Below, in pieces: positions 16,551 to 24,877 of a stretch of DNA of 45,960 nt (position 1 is the first letter of the stretch; every line of letters starts with the position of its first letter). Both the position numbers and the translations under genes were made by a program. A model generated the notes under the pieces. The model searched no databases. It worked only from the letters and a program-made list of their open reading frames with translations, and was not told where the DNA came from. The stretch covers positions 1-45,960 of the forward strand of contig JAQWYA010000238.1 of assembly GCA_029254215.1 (NCBI GenBank), in the 5' to 3' direction. Source of the DNA: Pseudorhodobacter sp. (GTDB lineage: Bacteria; Pseudomonadota; Alphaproteobacteria; Rhodobacterales; Rhodobacteraceae).

Positions 16551-17270
16551 ATGACTGATAAAGCCCAGATTCTGATCGTTGAGGATGATCCCCAAACCGC
16601 AGAGGCCGTCGCCGAAATCGTGCGCGAGCTTGGCTGCACCCCTGAAATCCGCATCACGCTGGAAGAGGGCGTCACAGAGGCGGCAACGGGCCGCTATGAT
16701 GTGATCGTGTTTGACCGGATGCTGCCCGGCGGCGACGGGGTTGAAGCGATTGCGCGGATCCGGGCAGGTGGATCGACGGCTCTGGTTCTGGTGCTCTCGG
16801 CGCTGGGGCGGGCGGCCAACAGGGTGGAAGGGCTGGAGAAAGGGGCGGATGACTATCTGGCCAAACCTTTCGAGCCGGAAGAGCTTCGCGCCCGGCTGCG
16901 CGCCCTTCTGCGCCGCGCCACGATGCAGGTCCTGGACAATGACCTGCTGGCTTTTGGTGATCTTGAGATCCGGCTCAAGGCGCGAACCGTGCATGTCGGG
17001 CGTCGGCATGTGGCCGTTTCCCCGCGCGAGTTTGAATTGATCACCTTCTTTGCCCGCAATGCGGGGCAAGTGGTCACCCGGATGCAACTCCTTGAAAACG
17101 TGTGGAATCTGCATTTCGATCCCGGCACGAATGTGGTGGATGTGCATGTCGGACGCTTGCGGCGCAAGCTGGAAGAAGAGGCGGGCCGCCCCGTGATCCA
17201 GACCGCGCGGGGCGAAGGCTATGTCTTTGCACCGCTGCCCAATGCTGGCGGGATAGAGGCCAGAGCGTGA
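16551..17270 (+). CDS. Response regulator, OmpR/PhoB family
   Basis: A 239-residue two-domain regulator. The receiver has the acidic pair in VEDDPQ (residues 11-13), phosphoacceptor Asp55 in VFDRMLPGGDG and the switch Lys in LAKPFEPEELRAR. The C-terminal winged helix includes VSPREFELITFFARNAGQVVTR and VHVGRLRRKLE. ATG 16551 has GGGAGA upstream. Its stop overlaps the GTG of the kinase gene in GTGA, so the two are a cognate pair. It lies 28 bases after the Deg-like protease and probably regulates this cluster. Confidence 0.94.
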   Translation: MTDKAQILIVEDDPQTAEAVAEIVRELGCTPEIRITLEEGVTEAATGRYDVIVFDRMLPGGDGVEAIARIRAGGSTALVLVLSALGRAANRVEGLEKGADDYLAKPFEPEELRARLRALLRRATMQVLDNDLLAFGDLEIRLKARTVHVGRRHVAVSPREFELITFFARNAGQVVTRMQLLENVWNLHFDPGTNVVDVHVGRLRRKLEEEAGRPVIQTARGEGYVFAPLPNAGGIEARA

Positions 17271-18730
17271 AACTTCCTTCCTCTGGCGCGTCCTCTGGAC
17301 CTTCCTCCGGTCCTTCCGCCGACGGCACAGGATCGCCCCGGCCTGCGGCGGGTTTTGCCAAACGGCCCCGGCTGGCACCTGCAACCTTCCGGCTGGCCGC
17401 GACGGTGGCGCTGGCCGTGACATTCCTGTCGCTGATCGGCATGGGGCTGCAATACAAGCTGGTTGAGGCACGGCTGATGCAGGCGCAGACAAGCCTGCTC
17501 GCCGCTGATCTTGACGGTTTCGCGGCCCTCTACGATCAACGCCGGATCATCGCGCTGCGGCAGGCGATCGAGTATCGCGCGGCGGCAACCACGACGACGA
17601 ATGGGGCCGCAACCTCGGCGGGCGAAATGCTGCTGCTTCAGGATCGCAACGGGGTCATCCTTGCCGGAACGCGCCCCGACTGGCCGCAGGGCTTGCCGCT
17701 TTTGGGGGATGGGTTTTCCACCGAGGCCGCCCAGATTTTTAGCGATAGCGGCGAACGCTGGCTGGGTGTCGGCAGAACCCTGCCGGGCGGCTTCCCCCTG
17801 ATGGTGGCCCGGTCTTTGGCCCCGGTCGATGCCACTTTGGCCGCCCTTCGACAGGCAATCTGGCTTTTGACGCTGGGAATGCTGGCGGCAGGCGCGGCCG
17901 TGGGCTGGGTGGCCGCGCGCAGCGTCATGGGCCGCATCACCCGGATCAATGCGCTGGCCGACAAGGTTGCCGCAGGGGCACTTGACGCGCGGCTTCCCGG
18001 CCCGCGCGCCGAGGATGAGTTCGGCCTGCTGGAAACCCATGTTCATGCGATGCTCGACCGGATTGAAGGGCTCAACCGCGCGACGCACCGCTTGTCAGAC
18101 AGCATTGCCCATGAATTGCGCACGCCGCTGAACCGGATGACGCAGAAACTGGGGCAGTTGCGCGGGCAAGATGCGCTGATCGATGATCTGCGGGCCGAGA
18201 TGCGCAGTGCCATCCGGGTTTTCGATGCGCTTTTGGATATCAGCCGGGCCGAGGCGGATCAGGGCTCTGGCGGCGGGCTGGTTGCGGTCGATATCTCCGC
18301 GCTCTCGCTGGAACTGTTGGACCTTTACACAGCGCTGGCCGAGGACAAGGGGCTGAGCGTCAGCTTCGACGTGCCCGCAGGCCAGCATGTCTTGGGCGAC
18401 AGAACCCTGATCGGCCAGATGCTTGCGAACCTTCTGGACAACTCCATCAAATATTGCGCGCCCGGCGACAGCCTGCACCTGAGCCTGACCGAGGCCGTGG
18501 ATCACATCAGCCTGACGGTCCGCGATACCGGCCCCGGCCTGCCGCCCGAAATCCGCGGCGAGGCCTTTGAAAGGTTCGTGCGCGCCGAGAGGGACCGCTG
18601 CCTGCCCGGTCACGGGCTGGGCCTTGCGCTTGTGCGGGCGATTGCGGCCCGCCACGGTGCCAAACTCCTGCTGCCGGAGGGCGAAAAAGGGTTTGTTCTG
18701 CATGTCCACTGGCCTAAGTTAGCCGTGTGA
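17267..18730 (+). CDS. Sensor histidine kinase
   Basis: A 487-residue kinase starting at GTG 17267, inside the stop of the response regulator. The first 40 residues are Ser/Gly/Pro-rich and unusual. TM1 is about 42-62 and TM2 about 197-218, with a periplasmic sensor loop of some 130 residues between. A HAMP segment follows (MGRITRINALADKVAAGALDARL), then the H-box SIAHELRTPLNRM with His282, the N-box LLDNSIKYCAPGD and the G-boxes DTGPGLPPE and GHGLGLALVRAIAARHG. It phosphorylates the preceding regulator. The signal is unknown; an envelope signal such as proteolysis products is possible given the neighbours. Confidence 0.93.
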   Translation: MKLPSSGASSGPSSGPSADGTGSPRPAAGFAKRPRLAPATFRLAATVALAVTFLSLIGMGLQYKLVEARLMQAQTSLLAADLDGFAALYDQRRIIALRQAIEYRAAATTTTNGAATSAGEMLLLQDRNGVILAGTRPDWPQGLPLLGDGFSTEAAQIFSDSGERWLGVGRTLPGGFPLMVARSLAPVDATLAALRQAIWLLTLGMLAAGAAVGWVAARSVMGRITRINALADKVAAGALDARLPGPRAEDEFGLLETHVHAMLDRIEGLNRATHRLSDSIAHELRTPLNRMTQKLGQLRGQDALIDDLRAEMRSAIRVFDALLDISRAEADQGSGGGLVAVDISALSLELLDLYTALAEDKGLSVSFDVPAGQHVLGDRTLIGQMLANLLDNSIKYCAPGDSLHLSLTEAVDHISLTVRDTGPGLPPEIRGEAFERFVRAERDRCLPGHGLGLALVRAIAARHGAKLLLPEGEKGFVLHVHWPKLAV

Positions 18731-18755
18731 TTCCTGTTGAAAGCCCCCGGATCTG

Positions 18756-20210
18756 ATGCGCAGCCTTCTTGTCGCCCTCTGTACCTTTCTGACGGGCTGC
18801 GCGGCGATGAACGCCCCGCTGAACACGCCTTTGACCGCCGCCGCCAATGCGCCTTTGGTCGATATCAACGCGGATACGATCGGGGATGGTGAGGTCTACA
18901 TCGGGCTGGCCTTTTCGGGGGGAGGCATGCGGGCCTCGGCTTTCGCCTATGGGCTGGCCGAAGAGTTGCGCGCCGCAGGCGTTTCCAGCGCGACCCCCAA
19001 CGGGCTTTTGGACCATGTGCGGCTGGTGTCCGGCGTCTCTGGTGGCTCTGTCACGGCGGCGCAGCTTGGGCTTTATGGCCCGCGCGGCCTTTTGGGATAT
19101 CGCGAAAAATACCTGATCACCAATGCCGAAAAATACATGGCAAATTCGGTCTTTAACCCGCTGACCCTTGTGAAAGGGCTGTCGGGCGGTGCCAATGGGC
19201 GCACCACTTTCGCCCGCTACATCGACGAGGTTTTATTCAAAGGCGCGACCTTCGGCGATCTGCGGCAACGCTCGCGCATCAAGACCTGGATCAATGCGAC
19301 GGATATGGCGAATTCAACGCCCTTCCTGTTCTCGCCCGAGACCTTCGATGCGCTGTGTTCTGATCTGTCCAGTTTTCCGATTGCCGAGGCGGTGTCTGCC
19401 TCTGCCGCCTTTCCGCTGGTCTTTGCGCCGGTGGTGCTGGAGGCCCATCAGAACCGCTGCTCTTATACCGAGCCAGATTGGCTGACGGCCGCACGCTTCA
19501 ACCCCGAGGCGACACAGGCGATGCGCGCCCATGCCCGTGCGCTTGAAAGCTATGCCGACCCGGAGCGGGTGAAATACGTTAAACTTCTGGATGGGGGTGT
19601 GACCGATAACTTCGGCACCACCGGCCTCGCGGTGGAGCGCGCCCGCGCCCGTGCGGCCTACGCCCCGATGACCCCGGAAGAGGCCGTGCGCCTGCAACGC
19701 CTGCTGTTCCTCGTGGCTGATGCCGGGGTGCAGGCCGATTATGGCTGGACGCAAAAGCTGCCCGGCCCCGGCGTTCTTGGCCTCGCGAAATCCATCGCTA
19801 ACAGCTCGATCTCATCGGCCACGCGGTCAGGCTACGATTCAATGCGGGCCGAATTGAAGCGCTGGCAGGAAGAGTTGATCGAATGGCGCTGCTCCTTGCC
19901 CCCCGCCGAAGCGCGGCGGCTGCGTGGCAAGGGCGGAGAGTGGGATTGCGCCGATGTCAAACTCTTCGTCGGCCTTGTCAGCTTTGACGGGGTGGACGCC
20001 GAAATGCGGGCTGAGTTGAACAAGGTTCCCACACGGCTTGTCCTGACCACCGAACAGGTGGACCTGACGATCGAGGCGGCCCGGATCGCGACGCGCGGCT
20101 CCTCCGAGTTCAACGGCTTTGTCCAGTCTCTCGCCGGAAATGATGTTGATGCCCGGATCGCGGACGGGATTGCACGGGGCGGGCGTCGTATTGCGCCCAT
20201 CGGCCAATAA
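18756..20210 (+). CDS. Patatin-like phospholipase lipoprotein
   Basis: A 484-residue protein with a short lipoprotein signal ending in the lipobox LTGC (Cys14-15 region: FLTGCAAM), so it is probably anchored in a membrane facing the periplasm. The patatin fold is shown by the oxyanion loop SGGGMRASAF at 54-63, the nucleophile elbow GVSGGSV with Ser95, SASAAFPLVFAPV, and the dyad aspartate Asp279 in LLDGGVTDNFG. It should hydrolyse acyl esters of phospholipids or similar lipids. It begins 25 bases after the kinase gene and so belongs to the same transcription unit; an exported, membrane-tethered patatin in a protease/two-component operon is unusual. Confidence 0.9.
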   Translation: MRSLLVALCTFLTGCAAMNAPLNTPLTAAANAPLVDINADTIGDGEVYIGLAFSGGGMRASAFAYGLAEELRAAGVSSATPNGLLDHVRLVSGVSGGSVTAAQLGLYGPRGLLGYREKYLITNAEKYMANSVFNPLTLVKGLSGGANGRTTFARYIDEVLFKGATFGDLRQRSRIKTWINATDMANSTPFLFSPETFDALCSDLSSFPIAEAVSASAAFPLVFAPVVLEAHQNRCSYTEPDWLTAARFNPEATQAMRAHARALESYADPERVKYVKLLDGGVTDNFGTTGLAVERARARAAYAPMTPEEAVRLQRLLFLVADAGVQADYGWTQKLPGPGVLGLAKSIANSSISSATRSGYDSMRAELKRWQEELIEWRCSLPPAEARRLRGKGGEWDCADVKLFVGLVSFDGVDAEMRAELNKVPTRLVLTTEQVDLTIEAARIATRGSSEFNGFVQSLAGNDVDARIADGIARGGRRIAPIGQ

Positions 20211-20315
20211 TCCGGATTGAGGCGGCAGAGCTTGGCGCGTTGCAGGATGGATGACAAATCCGTTCACCTGCGTTTGGACGGTTGCAGCCTGAAATCAGCG
20301 CGTTATCTTTAGATC

Positions 20316-22346
20316 ATGCGCCAACTTATGATCCCCTTTCTTTCTGCCTGCTGCGGTCTCGCCCCGCTCTCTGCCGCGCGGGCAGAGGTGATGGGGCTTT
20401 TGATCGGGGTCGGCGATTACCAATATCTGGATGCCGATCTGCAAGGCCCCGGCTTTGACGTAGCTTTGATGGCCGAGGTGCTGATCGGGCGCGGGGTTGC
20501 GCCGGATGCGCTGATCACCCTGACCACCATGCCCGATGCCCCCGGAATGCCCCAAGGCACCCGCATGGGCCAACCGACCCGCGCCGCAATCCTTGCCGCG
20601 ATGCAGGATTTGACAAGCCGCGCCGAGCCGGGCGATTCCGTTTTGTTCTATTTCTCCGGCCATGGCAGTCAGGCCCCGGATTTGAACGGGGATGAACAGG
20701 GCGGAGCGGATGAGATCTTGCTGCCGATGGATGCCTCTGGCTGGAAGGGGGCCGTTGCCTCGGTCGAAAATGCGCTTCTCGACGATGAGCTGGAAAGCTG
20801 GGCCAAAAGCCTCACGGATCGGGGCGTGCGGCTGATCGGCATGATTGACGCTTGCCATTCTGGTACGGGCTTTCGCGCCGTCTCCGGCCAGGGCACTGCC
20901 CGCGTTCTACCGCCCGAGGCTTTGGGCATTCCCGACGACCTGCCCGAACCGGTGGCCCCGTTGGCGACCGCCGACAAGCTGCCGCTGGGCGGGGAGTTTG
21001 TGTTTCTCTACTCCTCTCAATCCGATCAACGGTCCTTCGAGTTTCCCATTGGCGAGGGCCAGGATCAGCGCTGGCACGGGGCTTTCACGCTGGCCGTAAC
21101 GCAGGTGATGCGCGAAGCGCCAAATGCAAGCTGGCGGCAGGTGCTGGCCGCCACCCGCGACCGGATGACCCAAGGCTCTGTCCGGCAAGAGCCTGACGCC
21201 GAAGGCACAATGCTGGACACGCCTCTGTTCGGAACGGGCAGCGCCACCGCCCGCTTTGCAGTAGAAGGCGGTGTCGTTCAGGCTGGCCTGTTGCAAGGGC
21301 TGACCGAAGGCAGCCAGATCAGCCTTTTCGCCAGCCCGTCGGGCGGGGAGGCTCTGGCCTCCGCGACCCTTGCCAAACCCGCCCCGAACAAGACCGAAGT
21401 CACCTTTGCAGCGCCCTCGCCCGAAGCCGCGGTTTGGGCCGAAGTCACGGCCCCCGCCCCGCCCGCGCCCTTGCGCCTAGCAAACCCCCTGCGCCGGGAT
21501 GAGGCCGATTACACAGATCTTCTGGCGGCACTCGACGCCGTGGTCGAAGACGGTATCGCCGTCTGGGACAACAGCCAGCCGGATCTCGTTCCGATCCTGA
21601 CCGAAGGGCGGCTGGCGCTGACTGGCCCCGACGGGCAGTTGGATGCCGCAGGCCCCGGCGCCTCGCCCCGCGTCACCCTCAGGGAGGGCGAGGACGTGAT
21701 GCAGGCGACCTTCCGGCTGCTGGAAAATGCCGCCCATACCACACGCATCCGCGCGGTTCTGGCGGGGCTTGGCGGGCGAGGCTTTTCGATTGGCGGCCCG
21801 CCTGTCACAGTTGCCGTTGAGCGGCGCGCGGCGGCCCCGTCCTCGGATCAGTCGTGCAAGCGCGGCGAAGGATTTACACCGCATGACCCCGCCAAAGGTG
21901 TCGCCAATTGTGACGAGCTGTGGCTGACGCTGACCAATCAATCCGGGCGCGTTCAGGATATCACCGTTTTATATCAGGCGCGCGATTTCACGCTGACCCC
22001 GATCTGGCCGGTTCGCAACCTGTCGAACCGGCTGGCCTTGGGCGAAAGCACCCGGATTGGCCTGCGCGTGGAGGCGCATGACGGCGCCGCTTTCGCCGAA
22101 GAAGAAATCCTGATCATCGCCCTTTCGCCCGAGGTTTCCGAACGGCGCGCCGATCTTTCCGCCCTCGCAACCCCCGACCGGCTGCGCGATATCGGCCCCT
22201 CGGCCGGGGCGGCGGACACGACCGGGGCGTTCTTTGGCCTCGTCTCCTCCCTGATGGAACCGGAAGAGCAAGGCTCCACCCGGTCCTTCTCTCCGAAACG
22301 CCCGGCGCTGACGCTGTTGCGGCAAGCCGTACGACTGCAGCCCTGA
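20316..22346 (+). CDS. Exported caspase-family (C14) protease 2
   Basis: A 676-residue protein with signal peptide MRQLMIPFLSACCGLAPLSA. The caspase-like core carries VMGLLIGVGDYQYL, catalytic His116 in YFSGHGSQ and Cys180 in DACHSGT, and the acidic NGDEQGGADEILLP segment. The long C-terminal part ends in a DUF4384-like region, LTNQSGRVQDITVLYQARDF, alignable with that of caspase 1, then a final SLMEPEEQG that parallels SLMDEEED there. So the two proteases are full-length paralogs rather than shared domains only. It is on the plus strand after the patatin gene (105-bp gap) and is followed closely by the chymotrypsin-fold protease, which it might activate. Confidence 0.9.
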   Translation: MRQLMIPFLSACCGLAPLSAARAEVMGLLIGVGDYQYLDADLQGPGFDVALMAEVLIGRGVAPDALITLTTMPDAPGMPQGTRMGQPTRAAILAAMQDLTSRAEPGDSVLFYFSGHGSQAPDLNGDEQGGADEILLPMDASGWKGAVASVENALLDDELESWAKSLTDRGVRLIGMIDACHSGTGFRAVSGQGTARVLPPEALGIPDDLPEPVAPLATADKLPLGGEFVFLYSSQSDQRSFEFPIGEGQDQRWHGAFTLAVTQVMREAPNASWRQVLAATRDRMTQGSVRQEPDAEGTMLDTPLFGTGSATARFAVEGGVVQAGLLQGLTEGSQISLFASPSGGEALASATLAKPAPNKTEVTFAAPSPEAAVWAEVTAPAPPAPLRLANPLRRDEADYTDLLAALDAVVEDGIAVWDNSQPDLVPILTEGRLALTGPDGQLDAAGPGASPRVTLREGEDVMQATFRLLENAAHTTRIRAVLAGLGGRGFSIGGPPVTVAVERRAAAPSSDQSCKRGEGFTPHDPAKGVANCDELWLTLTNQSGRVQDITVLYQARDFTLTPIWPVRNLSNRLALGESTRIGLRVEAHDGAAFAEEEILIIALSPEVSERRADLSALATPDRLRDIGPSAGAADTTGAFFGLVSSLMEPEEQGSTRSFSPKRPALTLLRQAVRLQP

Positions 22347-22419
22347 CATGCTTTCCACACCCTCCTCAACCCCCCGTTTTTCAGACCCATCCCCGGGTCC
22401 AATCGAAGGAACTGCCAGA

Positions 22420-23490
22420 ATGAAAAAGCTGATGACCCTTGCAACCCTGCTGCCGGTGACCCTTGGCGCAAGCCTTGCGGCGGCCCAAAACGCCCCTGAT
22501 TTCTCGGGCGGGGCGGCTGTTGATCCGGCCCTGACGTCGCCCTTTGCCTATGCCGAAAGCGGCCAGAAGGCCGCCCGCGCCAAAGCCGCCGAAGAAAGCG
22601 GTGCCGGGGCGCGTGTGATCGGCGGCGAAGTGGCCGAAAATGGCGAATGGCCCTGGCAGATCGGCCTGATGATCAACGCGGCCCCTCCCGGCCCGGATGG
22701 TCATTTCTGCGGCGGCTCCATGCTGCTGGACCGCTGGGTTCTGACTGCGGCGCATTGCGTCCATATGTCTGATTCCGAAGGAAAGTTCTTTGACATCAAC
22801 CCCAGGGCCGTGTCGGTTCTGGTGGGCACGAATGATCTGTCTGACGGGTCCGGTGACCGGGTCGAGATTGAGGCGATCTTCCGTCACCCTGACTATGTTG
22901 GCACCGAGTTTGACAATGACATCGCGCTGATCAAACTCGCCCGTGCGCCCTCGGTGCCGTTCTCAACCATCAAGGTGCCGGATGCCGAGTTTGGCGACTA
23001 CCTTGACCAACCCGGCGTGACGACGGTCGTAACCGGCTGGGGCCTGACCGAGGGCGGCAATCACCCCGAGCAGCTCCGCGAGGTCGAGATCCAGATGATG
23101 GACCGTAACCTGTGCAACCAAGCCTTGCTGGAAAGCCGCGCCGCGGAGGCCGTCAAGGGCTTTGGCTATGCCGTCAAGGTCTTCGGGCTGAGCGATGAAG
23201 CCGCCTACACGGCCTGGGATGCGTTGATTGCCAATGCGCCCGTGCCGATGTCGGCCAATATGCTGTGCTCGGGCACGTTCGAGGGCGGCAAGACCGCCTG
23301 TTCGGGCGACAGCGGTGGCCCTCTTGTCGTGGCTTTGAACGACGGCAGCTTCATTCAGGCTGGCGTTGTCAGCTGGGGCCTCTCCGGGGCTTCGGGCAAA
23401 GGCTGCAACGAATCCGCTCCCTTCTCGGCCTATACCCGCGTGTCGAACTACCTGCCCTGGCTGGAAGCCACGATCGGTGCGAACCCCTGA
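22420..23490 (+). CDS. Secreted chymotrypsin-fold (S1A) serine protease zymogen
   Basis: A 356-residue secreted protease. ATG 22420 is preferred to 22348 because GAAGGA lies nine bases upstream and a signal peptide follows (MKKLMTLATLLPVTLG). A pro-segment runs to about residue 65, where GARVIGGEVAENGEWPWQ gives the activation site Arg65-Val66. The triad is His112 (LTAAHC), Asp167 (DNDIALI) and Ser298 (CSGDSGGP). The residue matching chymotrypsin 189 is Thr292, not Asp, so P1 preference should not be trypsin-like. An insertion of about 35 residues rich in Ala lies before MLCSG. Activation after Arg by a protease other than itself is therefore likely; the adjacent caspase is a candidate. Confidence 0.9.
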   Translation: MKKLMTLATLLPVTLGASLAAAQNAPDFSGGAAVDPALTSPFAYAESGQKAARAKAAEESGAGARVIGGEVAENGEWPWQIGLMINAAPPGPDGHFCGGSMLLDRWVLTAAHCVHMSDSEGKFFDINPRAVSVLVGTNDLSDGSGDRVEIEAIFRHPDYVGTEFDNDIALIKLARAPSVPFSTIKVPDAEFGDYLDQPGVTTVVTGWGLTEGGNHPEQLREVEIQMMDRNLCNQALLESRAAEAVKGFGYAVKVFGLSDEAAYTAWDALIANAPVPMSANMLCSGTFEGGKTACSGDSGGPLVVALNDGSFIQAGVVSWGLSGASGKGCNESAPFSAYTRVSNYLPWLEATIGANP

Positions 23491-23518
23491 CAGGCCTTCC
23501 CTCCCCGAAGGCCCAACG

Positions 23519-23548
23519 AAGGCCCCCGCTTTATGCGGGGGCCTTTTT
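23519..23548 (+). terminator. Intrinsic terminator after the S1A protease
   Basis: An 11-bp stem, AAGGCCCCCGC (23519-23529) with GCGGGGGCCTT (23535-23545), loop TTTAT, running into a T tract. It marks the end of the plus-strand protease run. Confidence 0.88.
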
Positions 23549-24028
23549 AATTGTACGCCCCGTTGAAATCGAACATGGGCCGGCGCTGCCTTGGGAGACT
23601 AATCCGCCAGAACGGAGAATGGGCTCGTTATAATCGAACCTATCCACAGATCCGCATTAAAGACTCAAAGGCACCTTCCGAGTTCTGAGCCGCGCCTGAA
23701 TTCTCCAACCCTAGGACGTCGAGGCTTTATGGGACCGCATGGGGCTGACACTGGGGAAATGGATCCACCTTGTGAAGCAAACGCCCTTTGAAGCATGCGA
23801 CAAAGACTTCACCCAACGAAGCCCTGTGAGGGGTCGGGCACCTCAAACCGCGTTGCCAACCAGATCGACGGCATATCGGGTGCGTGAGTGTCTGAGGCAA
23901 AGCGGTTGATGCATGTCCCGTTCGACACCACCTTGACGCCAAAGCGCCCTGAGCCCGCAGCAAAAGGGCTGAGGGCTGAGGGCTGAGGGCTGAGGGATCG
24001 ATCCTGAACTGTTCCCCCTCAGCGCAAG
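23549..24028. other. Non-coding stretch between S1A protease and secreted protein B
   Basis: About 480 bases with no credible gene on either strand. It is less GC-rich than its flanks and has stop codons in most frames; a short open stretch near 23738-23930 looks accidental. A TATAAT-like hexamer lies at about 23631 without a clear -35. A four-copy 7-bp tandem repeat lies near its right end. Confidence 0.55.
23966..23993. repeat. Tandem repeat (GGGCTGA)4
   Basis: Four perfect head-to-tail copies of GGGCTGA. The first also pairs imperfectly with GCCCTGAGCCC just upstream (23946-23956), so a hairpin can form. A simple-sequence repeat of this kind can change copy number by slippage; no gene start is near enough to make phase variation obvious. 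Confidence 0.85.
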
Positions 24029-24058
24029 CAAAAAGGCCCGGCGATGTGCCGGGCCTTA
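24029..24058 (-). terminator. Terminator for the CHAT/TPR/secreted protein B genes
   Basis: Read on the minus strand, AAGGCCCGGC (24057-24048) pairs with GCCGGGCCTT (24042-24033) around a 5-base loop and is followed by a T run. It lies 22 bases after the stop of secreted protein B. Confidence 0.85.
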
Positions 24059-24079
24059 AAAGACTTGCTTCGGTTAGGA

Positions 24080-24760
24080 TCAGTTGGTCAGCAGGTAGTA
24101 GCTGTTGCGCTTGCGACCATTGTTGGCAACCGTCACGAAGAAATAGCCATTCCGGACCGGCACGAAGTTGCAGTAGATCGTGTCGTAAGACCGAGCGCAG
24201 CCAACGCGGTTGCCATATTCATCGGTTACCACAGCCGAGAGCGGGGCATCCCCATCGCCCGCAATGCCCACTTCGGCATAGGACTGGCCGTAGAACGGGA
24301 TCTTCCAGACATCGACGGCCCCGGCAGGCAGACGGCTCAGCGTGCGCGAGGCGCCACCGATCCGGCCCCGTGCGCTTTCCGCCTCGATATCCTCGATCAT
24401 CGCCATCATGGTTTCATCATCCGCAGCCAGCTCCTTGGCGGTCGCGAGCATGGTGGCCACATCGGTCGGGCTATCGGCCGTGTCTTCCTCTTCGGTGACT
24501 TCGGATGTCTGCGTTTCCTTTTCACGCTCGACATCCGTCATCTGAACGCCCGAGGCGATCTTGGCCGCTGTCACCACCATCAGCGCGTCTTTCATCTCGA
24601 CGCCCATGGCGTAAAGATCCTGGGCAAGGCCGTATTTTGCGACGGCCGCAGGGGCTGCGGTGGCGGTGGCGTCAAAATTCGGCTCTTCGGCGAAGGCCGG
24701 GGCGGAAAGCCCTACCAAAGCTGTCGTCGCAAGTGCCATGGAAAGCGATTTAAAAAACAT
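24080..24760 (-). CDS. Small secreted protein B, CHAT-linked (paralog of 14359-14985)
   Basis: A 226-residue exported protein (signal peptide MFFKSLSMALATTALVGLSA, cut near AFA). It is alignable over most of its length with the protein at 14359-14985 but has a longer acidic middle (EVTEEEDTADS, about 87-97). Shared features are the LYAMGVEMKDALMVVTAAK helix, the LAADDETMMAMIEDIEAE helix, SYAEV, two C-terminal cysteines (188 and 197) and the final Y-x-L-x-TN. The family is unknown to me. It follows the TPR gene by 117 bp on the same strand and may be read from its own promoter in that gap. Its link to a CHAT protease, while its paralog is linked to a caspase, suggests a shared partner role. 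Confidence 0.82.
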   Translation of the reverse strand: MFFKSLSMALATTALVGLSAPAFAEEPNFDATATAAPAAVAKYGLAQDLYAMGVEMKDALMVVTAAKIASGVQMTDVEREKETQTSEVTEEEDTADSPTDVATMLATAKELAADDETMMAMIEDIEAESARGRIGGASRTLSRLPAGAVDVWKIPFYGQSYAEVGIAGDGDAPLSAVVTDEYGNRVGCARSYDTIYCNFVPVRNGYFFVTVANNGRKRNSYYLLTN

Positions 24761-24877
24761 TCTTCCAGTTCCTTATTACCTCGCCCCGTCCATCGGGACT
24801 TTGTAAGGGCACAGTCGCATCTTATAAGGAGGTTGAGAAGCCTGTTTTCTATGACAAATGCGGTCACAATTCGGGCA

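Noticed and set aside
23738-23929. Short plus-strand frame in the gap before secreted protein B, considered as a transposase remnant
   Set aside because: About 60 codons with no recognisable motif and no ribosome site; no terminal inverted repeats nearby.
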